In this document: piece by piece, positions 1 to 7,547 of the stretch
How the letters are laid out: every line of letters begins with the position of its first letter
Numbering within the stretch: position 1 is the first letter of the stretch
Assembly (NCBI GenBank): GCA_021443045.1
Contig: JABUUT010000001.1
Coordinates: forward strand, 84,767 to 93,130
DNA from: Fibrobacteraceae bacterium
GTDB taxonomy: Bacteria; Fibrobacterota; Fibrobacteria; Fibrobacterales; Fibrobacteraceae
DNA length: 8,364 nt
Reading direction: 5' to 3'
Position numbers and translations under genes: made by a program
Notes under the pieces: generated by a model
What the model saw: the letters and a program-made list of their open reading frames with translations, nothing else
Database searches by the model: none
Told to the model about the DNA's origin: nothing

Positions 1-1889
1 CCCATGGAGTAGCGACGGCTCACGCCAAATTCTTGAATAAGGAAGAGCACGTCAGTTTGTGTAATTTTAAGCACCTTGCCATTCAAAATCTTATCACCTT
101 CCTTAAGTGTGTAAGAAACGGCAGGGTTTTTAGATTCGGCCAAAATAGCCATAGGCACTTCAGATTCCCAAATAATGCCCACCAATTCAACCTGGTCTAT
201 GTTAATACCTTCTTCAACAAGGCCCTTGATTTCCACAAAGGGATCTCTGCGACCAAAGGAACTGTAAACCACCCGATCTTCATAGAGATCTTCCAACTGG
301 CTTCCAGGCTTATTCTGCGAGTCAGTCAGTTCACCACGTTCCTTGTCTACCTGTTTCAAGCGTTCTGTTTGAATGGAGGAAAGTTCGTCAATATAGCCCA
401 CAGAACGCTTGTTTACAAAGCCTACACGGTTGCCATACTGCACCTTGCGATACAAGCCTGTCAAATCCAAATTTGAAAGACGATCACCGAATACCAAACG
501 CTGGAGCACCTGAGAATTTTCATTTGGAGCTGCGTAAAGTTCAATTTCATCGGCAACCACAATCAATTCACGAACTACAGGGCGAAGGTGGAAAGTCTGT
601 GCTCCAGAAACAAGCTTTTTACTTCCCTTTTCCCAATTTTGTACAAAGTTTGCAAAATTAGGAGAATCGTCGGCACTGCCCTTCATCCAATCCCGAACAA
701 AAATGCCGTTAGGCCGTGCTGACCAGTACAGGAATCCATCACGTTTAATGGCGTTTTCCGATGTTTGGAGGATTAAGGCACCTTCTTGCACCACTACAGC
801 AGGCTTTGCACCTGGGTTCAACTGAATTTTAAGGCCGTTGGACCCCCAGGTTACAGATTTTACCATGGAACCAGAGCCTATTTTAAAAATAGGAGATTTC
901 GGAGGGCCAGCCAGGGCAACTGTAATAACAGAAGCTTTGTCCACTTCAGAAACATTGGCTATGGAAATCTTTTCGCCGGCAACTAAGCGGAACTGCTCCA
1001 TACCAGACCCAATGAGAACGGTCATTTCGTTCACATTGGGAAGCAGGGCAGAAACAGCGCCACCTTCTTTAGAAGCCTTGTCCAACATTTTCTGAGCTTC
1101 AGCCATGCGCTTTTCTTCTTCCAAGGCAGCCTTTTCCGCTGCTTTCTTTTCTTCAGCTAAGCGTTTCTTTTCTTCCTTGGCCGCCTTTTCTGCAGCTTTC
1201 TTTTCTTCGGCCAAACGTTTCTTTTCTTCCTTGGCGTTCTTTGCAGCCGCCTTTTCCGCCGCCTTCTTTTCTTCAGCTAAGCGCTTCTTTTCTTCCTTGG
1301 CAGCCTTTTCTGCTGCTTTCTTTTCTTCGGCAAGGCGTTTCTTTTCGGCCAATGCGTTAGCTTTCTTTTCTTCAGCCAAACGTTTCTTTTCTTCCAAGGC
1401 AGCCTTTTCTGCAGCTTTCTTGTCTAAGGCAGCCTGCTTGTCGGCAGCCTTTTTGCGGTCGGCATAAAGTTTCGAAAGCGTCCAAGCCTTGCCCGATTTA
1501 CCCTTAAGCTTCAAGAGAAAATTAGACTTTTCCAGGGCAATCTCATTCTTGTCGGAAGAAAGATTTTTACCAACAGTCATTTCCAACTTAAGGAAATTCA
1601 TTCCACGATACTGTTCCTTGAACACTTTCATGGAGCGAACCCAGTCAGAATTTTCATCAACAGCAAAAGCTCCTTCACCAAGGGCAAAGTCTGTTTCAGA
1701 AAAACCAACGGTCAGTTTTTTACCTGCGGCATCGTACTTCTGGAAAAAGGTAGGAAGCTCCTTTGCAGAGGCAAACTTAAACACCATCTGGCATTTCTTT
1801 GCATCGCAAACAAATTCAACATCCTTAATCTGGGAGGCATTAACCACCGCAGCAAACATTACGGAAAGAAGGAATACACGTTTCATCAT
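1..1889 (-). CDS. PilP-domain periplasmic protein with signal peptide, K/A/E-rich helix and SH3-like domain (partial, runs off the left edge)
   Basis: The frame is open from an ATG at 1889 to base 1, giving 629 codons without a stop, so the C-terminus is missing. The ATG overlaps the pilO stop (ATGA), with an AAGG-type SD upstream. Parts in order: signal peptide 1-18 (MMKR, hydrophobic core, cleavage after VNA); a beta-rich region 19-140 that resembles an AMIN domain, a weak call; a Lys/Ala/Glu-rich helix about 144-272; a second beta-rich region about 276-440; an SH3-like domain about 443-500 (ELYAAPNENS, GLYRKVQYGNRVGFVNK); a linker; then a PilP-type domain with RDPF at 548-551 followed by LVGII, YTLKEGDKI and GKVLKIT. 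In type IV pilus systems PilP links the PilN/PilO inner-membrane complex to the secretin PilQ. Normal PilP is a lipoprotein of roughly 170-180 residues, and no lipobox is visible here. Position after pilMNO supports the role. The PilP call is fairly firm; the wall-binding roles are inferred. Confidence 0.85.
   Translation of the reverse strand, partial: MMKRVFLLSVMFAAVVNASQIKDVEFVCDAKKCQMVFKFASAKELPTFFQKYDAAGKKLTVGFSETDFALGEGAFAVDENSDWVRSMKVFKEQYRGMNFLKLEMTVGKNLSSDKNEIALEKSNFLLKLKGKSGKAWTLSKLYADRKKAADKQAALDKKAAEKAALEEKKRLAEEKKANALAEKKRLAEEKKAAEKAAKEEKKRLAEEKKAAEKAAAKNAKEEKKRLAEEKKAAEKAAKEEKKRLAEEKKAAEKAALEEEKRMAEAQKMLDKASKEGGAVSALLPNVNEMTVLIGSGMEQFRLVAGEKISIANVSEVDKASVITVALAGPPKSPIFKIGSGSMVKSVTWGSNGLKIQLNPGAKPAVVVQEGALILQTSENAIKRDGFLYWSARPNGIFVRDWMKGSADDSPNFANFVQNWEKGSKKLVSGAQTFHLRPVVRELIVVADEIELYAAPNENSQVLQRLVFGDRLSNLDLTGLYRKVQYGNRVGFVNKRSVGYIDELSSIQTERLKQVDKERGELTDSQNKPGSQLEDLYEDRVVYSSFGRRDPFVEIKGLVEEGINIDQVELVGIIWESEVPMAILAESKNPAVSYTLKEGDKILNGKVLKITQTDVLFLIQEFGVSRRYSM
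1125..1394 (-). repeat. Five coding tandem repeats, 18-residue (54-bp) period
   Basis: Inside the pilP-like gene, the unit EEKKRLAEEKKAAEKAAK occurs about five times in a row. Copy lengths are 15, 18, 21, 18 and 18 residues, so the short and long variants differ from the unit by three residues in opposite directions. A degenerate sixth copy (EEKRMAEAQK) follows. Eighteen residues is five full alpha-helix turns, and E and K residues are spaced for i to i+4 salt bridges. This pattern predicts a long, stiff, soluble helix like TolA domain II. DNA-level similarity between copies means copy number could vary between strains. Confidence 0.9.
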
Positions 1890-2485
1890 TTTGCAACCTT
1901 CTTTGATGTATAAGTGGTAAGATTAAAAGACACAGACACCGTTATAGGAGTCCAGCCATGAGTTTCGGCCTTCTGCAATTCCTGGGCAATACCAGAATAG
2001 CGGTTAAGCCTTAAGTTGGTTATTGCAGTCGGGTAATTGAAGTTGGCAATTTCAGCAAACAGGTAACCCAACATGTGGTACCCAGAATTCACAGAAATGG
2101 AATAGCGGTTTTCTATGTAATGTTCCTTGGTTGCCTGCCCTTCTGGGTTAAACTTCTGAATCTGCACACCGGAGCTGCGAAGCACAGAGTAAAGGTCTTG
2201 CAACCGCAGAGGAACCTTTTCTTCTTCAGGGAACATTTCCTTTAGCTTTTCAAAGTCTTTTTCTGCAGCCACCAGCTGGAGTTCCAATTCCTGTAGGCGG
2301 TGTTTTTTGGCATTGATTTTATCCAATTCAGCCTGGGCCGATTCAATTTCGCCAGTCAAGCGTTTGCATTCCAAATCAAAGGGTTCCCACATGTAGGTGT
2401 AGGCATAATAGCCCGCCGCCATTATGAGAACAATGATTAGAATCATGTATATGTTCTTTTTATCTTTCCAATCAATATTGTTCAT
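1886..2485 (-). CDS. pilO: Type IV pilus inner-membrane alignment protein PilO
   Basis: The 199-residue product is close to the usual PilO length. It has a short cytoplasmic N-terminus, one membrane segment at about 11-32 (IYMILIIVLIMAAGYYAYTY), a periplasmic coiled coil at about 38-84, and a C-terminal alpha/beta domain starting near FPEEEKVPLRLQDLYSVL (85-102), a typical PilO junction. PilO pairs with PilN in the periplasm and recruits PilP, forming the alignment complex between the cytoplasmic motor and the outer-membrane secretin. The ATG at 2485 follows a strong GGAGG SD six bases upstream. The gene starts 1 bp after pilN ends and its stop overlaps the next start as ATGA, so translation is probably coupled. 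Confidence 0.9.
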   Translation of the reverse strand: MNNIDWKDKKNIYMILIIVLIMAAGYYAYTYMWEPFDLECKRLTGEIESAQAELDKINAKKHRLQELELQLVAAEKDFEKLKEMFPEEEKVPLRLQDLYSVLRSSGVQIQKFNPEGQATKEHYIENRYSISVNSGYHMLGYLFAEIANFNYPTAITNLRLNRYSGIAQELQKAETHGWTPITVSVSFNLTTYTSKKVAK

Positions 2486-2486
2486 T

Positions 2487-3092
2487 TTATCCCTCCGAGT
2501 CCAGATCCCTTTTCAGGATAACTTTGATTGTAAAGTTGTAGGCTTCTTCCCCATCAATCTTTGTGGTAGAGATGGTCACCAGAGAAACACTCTGAACGCT
2601 AACCTGCTTTTCCAATTTAACCATATAGTCAGCCACTTCAGAAAAGTCAAATGTCATACCCTTGATTTCTAAATCAAGTTCCCCATTCTGCACTAGGCTC
2701 AAGAGCCACATATTTGGAGGCAACACGGAAGAAACGTTTTCAAAGAGAACAACCCAGCGTTTTTTGCTAACCTGAATAGACTTGAGAGCGTTAATCTTGG
2801 TATTGATAATACCCTGCTTTGTTTCCAGGTCGCTAATCTTGGTCAGAAGAGGGCGTTCTCTTTCCACTTCTTCCTTAATGCGGGTCAGCTCGGAATTCAT
2901 TTCGTTTTGGGTATCGTTAATGTGATTGTTGAACATCCACAGGGCTACGGCCGCAACAATAAAGCAAATTGTTGGCCAAATAGTGCGTCTGTCTGTAGCC
3001 CATGAAAAATCCTTCTTAGCCTTGCGGTACTCCGCTGGCAAAAGGTTGATGGATATGCAAACATCCTTTTTAATTTCTTTTTTCGCCGCCAT
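2487..3092 (-). CDS. pilN: Type IV pilus inner-membrane alignment protein PilN
   Basis: The product has 201 residues. The cytoplasmic N-terminus carries INLLPAEYR (15-23), the conserved PilN motif that docks into the groove of PilM. One membrane segment follows at about 37-54, then a coiled coil at about 57-105, and a periplasmic ferredoxin-like domain that begins with RWVVLFENVSSVLPPNMWL (112-130), a classic PilN/GspL-type signature. PilN joins the cytoplasmic PilM ring to the periplasmic PilO/PilP complex. The ATG at 3092 lies 1 bp after the pilM stop, with a GAGG SD about 10 bases upstream. Order and spacing match canonical pilMNOP operons. Confidence 0.9.
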   Translation of the reverse strand: MAAKKEIKKDVCISINLLPAEYRKAKKDFSWATDRRTIWPTICFIVAAVALWMFNNHINDTQNEMNSELTRIKEEVERERPLLTKISDLETKQGIINTKINALKSIQVSKKRWVVLFENVSSVLPPNMWLLSLVQNGELDLEIKGMTFDFSEVADYMVKLEKQVSVQSVSLVTISTTKIDGEEAYNFTIKVILKRDLDSEG

Positions 3093-3093
3093 A

Positions 3094-4251
3094 CTAGAAC
3101 TTCCTCATTGCAAGGCCCAAAGCTGGGGCGTAAATGTTAGACAAAGCAATGGACAAGCCACCTTCGCCAAACACTCGTGAATCACATGCCACATACTGGA
3201 ATGGATTAATGGTGTCGGTTTCAATGCCTGTACTTTCTGCAATATAATCCTTAAGGCCTGGAATAGCAGCGCCACCACCGCCAATGAGGATTTTGTTAAG
3301 TTGTTTGGAATCTTCTGCCGTAGAGAAGTAGCGAATACCAAATTCTATTTGGCCCATCAAATCTTCGTAAGCAAGCTTGAGGGCCGCTTCAACTTCAACT
3401 TCGGAGAACCCATCCACTACCCCAAGATCGCCCTTTTCAAAGATTTCCCGACACTTGTCGGCATCAATGCGAAGGTGCGTACCCAGTTTGGCAATAACCA
3501 AGTCCAAAGAGCCTCCGGTCATAGCACGCATGGAGTGGAACTGGCCATCCTGGATAAAGGCGATGCTCATCTTCTTGTCACCTACATTCAAAATGGCAAC
3601 CGGTTCATTTTTGTCTTCTTCCGTTGCCGTAGCCATGTAGGCATTGACCAAACCAAAAATATCAACATCCATGGCCGACAGTTTAATGCCTTTTACCTTA
3701 AAGAACTGAGCCCAGGAATCCAGCAAAGCGTTCTTTGCGGCAACCACGTTTACCTTAACATCTTCATTGTCCCTAGAAGCAATTTCGTAGTCAATCACGT
3801 TGTCTTGGTCATCAAAGGGAGGACGAGACTGGGCAGTCTGAAGAATAATGGCATCTTCATTGCCGCCCTTAGGAATCTTTACGGACAATCTATCTACCAG
3901 AACACCACCTGCACCAGCGCCACAATTAACGCAGGCAACTATGTCGCAGCTATCATCAATGGGGTGGCGAAGTAAAAGCTTTGTAAGGGCTTCGCTAAGA
4001 AGAGTATAACTGTCTTTTTCCTTAGGTGCTTCGCTTCCATCCAAGGGCATGTCACCATTATCTGAAGGTGCCCCCTGAATTTCGCCATTTACAATAGCGC
4101 CTTCAGGAACTCGCTCTAGATCGGCATCCACTACAACCTTGTCACCGCGATGGTTGTGATAAACCTTCACGTACTTGATGCTGTAGTGACCCACATCTAA
4201 ACCGATAGTTTCGCGTTCACCACGAATTTTTGCAATCAAACCTAATGCCAA
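3094..4251 (-). CDS. pilM: Type IV pilus actin-like ATPase PilM
   Basis: This 385-residue protein has the FtsA/PilM actin-like fold. A phosphate-1 motif is seen at 16-28 (IGLDVGHYSIKYV), phosphate-2 at about 219-236 (AILNVGDKKMSIAFIQDG), the adenosine motif at 320-333 (KILIGGGGAAIPGL), and the family ending YAPALGLAMR. PilM binds the PilN N-terminus on the cytoplasmic face and couples the motor to the alignment complex. It is somewhat longer than the usual 350 or so residues because of an acidic, low-complexity insertion at about 55-80 (GAPSDNGDMPLDGSEAP). The start is TTG at 4251: it sits 6 bases after a GGAG SD, gives the family N-terminus, and no ATG is nearby in frame. It is the first gene of the pil operon, downstream of a near-consensus promoter. 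Confidence 0.9.
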   Translation of the reverse strand: MALGLIAKIRGERETIGLDVGHYSIKYVKVYHNHRGDKVVVDADLERVPEGAIVNGEIQGAPSDNGDMPLDGSEAPKEKDSYTLLSEALTKLLLRHPIDDSCDIVACVNCGAGAGGVLVDRLSVKIPKGGNEDAIILQTAQSRPPFDDQDNVIDYEIASRDNEDVKVNVVAAKNALLDSWAQFFKVKGIKLSAMDVDIFGLVNAYMATATEEDKNEPVAILNVGDKKMSIAFIQDGQFHSMRAMTGGSLDLVIAKLGTHLRIDADKCREIFEKGDLGVVDGFSEVEVEAALKLAYEDLMGQIEFGIRYFSTAEDSKQLNKILIGGGGAAIPGLKDYIAESTGIETDTINPFQYVACDSRVFGEGGLSIALSNIYAPALGLAMRKF

Positions 4252-4257
4252 AATAAA

Positions 4258-4261
4258 CTCC
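4258..4261 (-). promoter_or_regulatory. Shine-Dalgarno of pilM (fixes the TTG start)
   Basis: On the minus strand this reads GGAG, six bases before the TTG. It supports TTG as the true start, since there is no in-frame ATG close by. Confidence 0.7.
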
Positions 4262-4283
4262 GATCGGAAACAGTACTACCTAA

Positions 4284-4312
4284 ATTCTACCTTTATATAA
4301 GCCAAATGTCAA
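4284..4312 (-). promoter_or_regulatory. Sigma70-type promoter of pilMNO and the pilP-like gene
   Basis: Read on the minus strand, the -35 box is TTGACA (4312-4307), the spacer is exactly 17 bp, and the -10 box is TAGAAT (4289-4284). This is a perfect -35 and a one-mismatch -10. Transcription should begin near 4277, leaving a leader of about 25 nt. It separates the pil genes from the upstream pyr-PilZ unit, although read-through from that unit is possible. Confidence 0.8.
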
Positions 4313-4348
4313 GCGAAAAATTCACCTAACTCATTGAAAATTAACATC

Positions 4349-5350
4349 TTAGGTCATTTTGCCCCATTTTTTCTTCTTATTGGCCTCAAAAATGTACTGG
4401 AGCACCCTTTCTTGGGTCCAACCGAAGGTTCCCACAAAGGATGCGGTTAAGGTAAAATAGTCAGGATATTTAGGATTTTTATGACCTAAACAGCGCAAAA
4501 TCTCAATTTCAACGTTTTCTTCCCCAAAGCTGGGAAGGGTAAAACGAATGCTGATTTTTGTACCCCCATCCACCTCCACAGGAAGGCCAATGGAAATACC
4601 TCCTGCCGAAAGGTCGTATAGAAGCCCCTTTTGAACGGTGCCGTCGGAAAAGGAGGCTTCCACCGGAAAATCCACCACTTCACGAACCCAACGGCGAAGC
4701 TGCTTTTTTTCCAATTTTGACGAATGTTCCAGCACCAGTTCCTTGTTGGTGTAAGAACGAACCTGCAACTCAGCAGAATAGACCGCATCATCAGGACGGG
4801 TCCACCGAACGTGAATTTGCTTTCCTAAAAATTGAGAGTGGGGTCCACAGGAGCCGTCGTAAGAAATGCACCATTCCTTTTCATCCCTACGGGTGATTTC
4901 GGAATGTTTCATTGTTTTACCACCACCTAAAAAGAAATCTATGCGGTTTCCAATATTCCACTGCCGTGTGGAACTAATGATGGTTAGTGGATTAGAGGCT
5001 GTAAAATTCATCTTTTCACGAAGAACCTCCACAGCATGAAGGGTTTCATCGCGAACCGTAAAAACATTACGAAAATCGTAGAAGTTCGTTACAGCGGCTT
5101 CAAAAAGGCTAGATGAATTGATAACGGCATCCTTGTTCTCGTAGTGGGAGGCGCGAACCAACTTTTCCAGGGTTCGTGTTTCTTTGGGAGTAAACTGAAA
5201 AGACTGAATCTTTTCATCAAACTCAGCAGAGCCAAACATTTCCTCGTTTTCACGACGATAGTTAATGCGATGCACTTCTAGCAGAACCACTAGAACAAGA
5301 AGCATAATGGCTATAGAGCCCAGCCAAAGAAGCTGCCCTGGTTCAATCAT
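4349..5350 (-). CDS. Membrane-anchored PilZ-domain c-di-GMP receptor
   Basis: The product has 333 residues. One N-terminal membrane segment (about 7-25) is followed by a charged stretch (RRENEEMFG), a helical region to about 115, and a beta-rich domain at about 120-212 that may be a YcgR-like N-terminal PilZ partner domain. A PilZ domain follows at about 217-325. Both c-di-GMP signatures are present: RxxxR at R219-R223 (LRRWVRE) and DxSxxG at D246-G251 (DLSAGG). Binding of c-di-GMP is therefore expected, and the protein probably acts at the inner membrane. The ATG at 5350 has a GAGG SD and starts only 3 bp after the pyrC-like stop, so it is probably in the pyr transcript. It also lies just upstream of the pilM operon, which hints at a role in pilus or surface behaviour. 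The specific target is unknown. Confidence 0.85.
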   Translation of the reverse strand: MIEPGQLLWLGSIAIMLLVLVVLLEVHRINYRRENEEMFGSAEFDEKIQSFQFTPKETRTLEKLVRASHYENKDAVINSSSLFEAAVTNFYDFRNVFTVRDETLHAVEVLREKMNFTASNPLTIISSTRQWNIGNRIDFFLGGGKTMKHSEITRRDEKEWCISYDGSCGPHSQFLGKQIHVRWTRPDDAVYSAELQVRSYTNKELVLEHSSKLEKKQLRRWVREVVDFPVEASFSDGTVQKGLLYDLSAGGISIGLPVEVDGGTKISIRFTLPSFGEENVEIEILRCLGHKNPKYPDYFTLTASFVGTFGWTQERVLQYIFEANKKKKWGKMT

Positions 5351-5353
5351 AGG

Positions 5354-6604
5354 CTAGACCTCAGTCCAAAGACCGCCCAGGTAGGTTCCCATAATTTTTG
5401 ATGGAACTTCTTTTCCCAAAAGTGGAGAATTTCGAACCTGACCGGCAAACATGGATGGAGCAACCTTGGTGGGTGCATCGGGATTCAGCATAACCAAATT
5501 GGCCGAGGCACCCACCTTAAGTTCTGCAGGGGAAACTCCAGCAAGTTTAGCCGGGGCCGAAGAAAGGAGTTCTACGGCGCGAGCGTCGCCAAGGCGATCT
5601 CTCAGCGGTTTCCAGATAGCCCCGAGGGCAATTTCCAAGGAAACCGCCCCCGGCACAGCATCTTCAAAGTTCACTTCCTTGTCTTGGCGAAGTACAGGCT
5701 CATGGTTTACACTAATTGCATTTACCACGCCGCCTTCCAAGCCCTTCCACAAGGCTTCCCTATCGGCGGCGGCCCGGAACGGCATAACCACATTGCAGTG
5801 GGAATCCAAGTCGAACAAGCAACTGTCATCAATGAGAAGGTGGTATAAATCCACATCGCAAGTAACGTCCACCCCATCTTCCCGAGCCCGTTCAATAAGT
5901 TTCAAGGTTTCACCGCAACTAATTTGTTTAAAATGAACTGGAACTTTTAAGAACCGAGCCATTTCCAAAATCGTAAAGGCAGCTGTAGTTTCTGCAATGC
6001 GAGGAATTCCCTTCATGCCCAAGGTGTCCGCCGCAGCCCCTTCATGTACCAAACCATGATGACGCAATGACGAATCCAGAGGCAAGAAGAAAAAGCGTTT
6101 GCCGGTCATAGCACCGTATTCCATGGCCAGTCGAAGAAACCGGTTCCGAGAACAGTTTTTGTTTCCATCACCAAAGCCAACCACGCCACCTTCAGAGAGT
6201 TCAACCATTTCGGCCAGTTCCTCGCATTCAAAGCCATTGCTAAAGGCTCCTAAAAATGCAAGGTTCAAGGAAGATTTTGAACAAAGTTGCTTAATGGCAC
6301 TCAACTTGGAGGCATCGTCAATGGGGTTTGCAGAGCTTTCGTAAAGACCTCCATAAAATCCACCACGTCGCATGGCCTCAAGACCTTCATCAAAGGTGTA
6401 AATGTCATCACGCAAAGGTTCCTTAAAATCGAGCCCCAAACCAAACAGAGCTGGGAGCACCAAGGCCCCGTTACCGTCTATCACTTTTGCTCTGGAATCC
6501 ACATAATTTTCAGTCCACACCCCTTCCACCAAGTTCATAGTAGTTGGTTCAGCAAACTTGCCGTTTAAAAAGGGGCGCACATTTTTTAGAATCACATTAG
6601 CCAT
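5354..6604 (-). CDS. pyrC: Dihydroorotase-like protein lacking metal ligands (PyrC'/PyrX type, probably non-catalytic)
   Basis: The 416-residue product has the amidohydrolase layout of type I dihydroorotases: N-terminal beta part (MANVILKNVRP), barrel, and C-terminal ending GASANLVMLNPD. Active-site motifs are broken. The usual D-L-H-V-H-L-R-E-P reads G-L-G-L-D-F-K-E-P (55-63), so both histidines are gone. The H-V-S histidine position is Gln (Q227 in HFKQIS), T-P-H-H is D-L-Y-H (252-255), and the T-D-H-A-P aspartate is Asn (N300 in VNHEP). D146 in GFGDG may remain. Pseudomonads carry such an inactive PyrC' that is needed for assembly of their aspartate carbamoyltransferase; this protein likely does the same for the adjacent PyrB. 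An active dihydroorotase should exist elsewhere. The start at 6604 overlaps the pyrB end by 8 bp and has a GGAGGT SD seven bases upstream. An upstream in-frame extension to 6706 has no comparable support. Confidence 0.85.
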   Translation of the reverse strand: MANVILKNVRPFLNGKFAEPTTMNLVEGVWTENYVDSRAKVIDGNGALVLPALFGLGLDFKEPLRDDIYTFDEGLEAMRRGGFYGGLYESSANPIDDASKLSAIKQLCSKSSLNLAFLGAFSNGFECEELAEMVELSEGGVVGFGDGNKNCSRNRFLRLAMEYGAMTGKRFFFLPLDSSLRHHGLVHEGAAADTLGMKGIPRIAETTAAFTILEMARFLKVPVHFKQISCGETLKLIERAREDGVDVTCDVDLYHLLIDDSCLFDLDSHCNVVMPFRAAADREALWKGLEGGVVNAISVNHEPVLRQDKEVNFEDAVPGAVSLEIALGAIWKPLRDRLGDARAVELLSSAPAKLAGVSPAELKVGASANLVMLNPDAPTKVAPSMFAGQVRNSPLLGKEVPSKIMGTYLGGLWTEV

Positions 6605-7547
6605 TGGCACGACCTCCAGCCAAAAGGTAAAGAACCGCCATGCGAACCGCCACACCATTGGTAACCTGTTCCAAAATAACAGAGTGTTCGCCATCGGCAA
6701 TTTCACTGTCTAATTCAACACCACGGTTAATAGGGCCCGGATGCATAATCAACACTTTATCCTTGGCCTTCTCTAAAATCTCGTGGGTTATACCAAAAGT
6801 ATTGCGGTATTCGCGCATGCTGGGAAGCAGAGAATCGTCCATACGTTCTTTCTGAAGGCGTAAAGCAATAATCGCATCAGCATTCTGCACCGCCTTATTC
6901 AAATCAGGTTCCCAGGTTACATTACCCACCTCAGGATTTACCAAAAGTTCTCTATTGCGAGGAACCAAGGTGCTAGGACCGCAGAGTGTTACATGAGCGC
7001 CCATGGTGGTCATGCCCCAGAGGTTGCTGCGGGCCACGCGGCTATGGCGGATATCGCCAACGATGGTAATGTTCTTGCCTTCCAGTGTACCCAGTTTTTG
7101 TTCAATGGTCAGCATGTCTAGCAGGGCCTGTGTGGGGTGTTCGTGGGCACCATCGCCAGCATTAACGATAATAGCGTTGCTATTGTCGGCCAAAAATTTT
7201 GGAACACCAGTTCCCTTGTGGCGCACCACAACAATATCAATTTTCATGGCTTCAATATTGCGAAGGGTGTCTACCAAAGTTTCACCCTTCTTAACGCTAG
7301 AATTGGAAGATGTAAAATTGACTGTGTCAGCAGAGAGCCGCTTTTCTGCCAGTTCAAAGCTGGTGCGAGTGCGAGTGCTGTTTTCAAAGAATAAATTCAC
7401 CACAGTCATGCCACGGAGAGAAGGCACCTTCTTTACCGGTCTCTCCAAAATTTCACGAAACTGCTTTGCATTGTCCAAAATCATGCGAATGTCATGCTTA
7501 GACACACCACGCAAACCAAATAGATGTTTTGTTTCCAAGGAGCTCAA
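6597..7547 (-). CDS. pyrB: Aspartate carbamoyltransferase catalytic chain
   Basis: PyrB condenses carbamoyl phosphate and aspartate to carbamoyl aspartate, the committed step of pyrimidine synthesis, in the cytoplasm. From the TTG at 7547 it has 316 residues. The carbamoyl-phosphate loop STRTRTSFE is at 57-65, the mobile KKGET loop at 86-90, HEHPTQALLD at 135-144, the aspartate-binding RLQKER at 230-235 and HPGPINRG at 269-276. All key residues appear intact. Wording such as RLSAD, DTLRNIEAM and QVTNGVAVRMAVL resembles the pseudomonad type that works in complex with PyrC'. The TTG was chosen because it overlaps the pyrR stop (TTGA) and follows GGAGG by seven bases; the frame extends to 7703 but that part only shadows pyrR. 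A second TTG three codons later is a weaker choice. Confidence 0.93.
   Translation of the reverse strand: MSSLETKHLFGLRGVSKHDIRMILDNAKQFREILERPVKKVPSLRGMTVVNLFFENSTRTRTSFELAEKRLSADTVNFTSSNSSVKKGETLVDTLRNIEAMKIDIVVVRHKGTGVPKFLADNSNAIIVNAGDGAHEHPTQALLDMLTIEQKLGTLEGKNITIVGDIRHSRVARSNLWGMTTMGAHVTLCGPSTLVPRNRELLVNPEVGNVTWEPDLNKAVQNADAIIALRLQKERMDDSLLPSMREYRNTFGITHEILEKAKDKVLIMHPGPINRGVELDSEIADGEHSVILEQVTNGVAVRMAVLYLLAGGRANG

Noticed and set aside
33..476. Plus-strand open frame of 147 residues at the left edge
   Set aside because: It lies opposite the SH3-like and PilP-type coding region, which has clear family motifs. The product has no recognisable domain.
1105..1467. Plus-strand open frame of 120 residues rich in Phe, Ser and Ala repeats
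   Set aside because: It is the antisense image of the K/A/E repeats in the pilP-like gene. The repetitive composition is explained by that gene, and there is no SD.
3301..3975. Plus-strand open frame of 224 residues
   Set aside because: It is antisense to the conserved core of pilM. No motif and no operon context support it.
4324..4354. Possible terminator after the PilZ gene: ACCTAA and TTAGGT arms, then a short T-run on the minus strand
   Set aside because: The stem is only 6 bp with a 19-nt loop and moderate GC, too weak to call. Read-through into pilM remains possible.
6605..6706. Upstream extension of the dihydroorotase-like frame (34 extra residues)
   Set aside because: It overlaps the end of pyrB. 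The ATG at 6604 has a GGAGGT SD and gives the normal family N-terminus.
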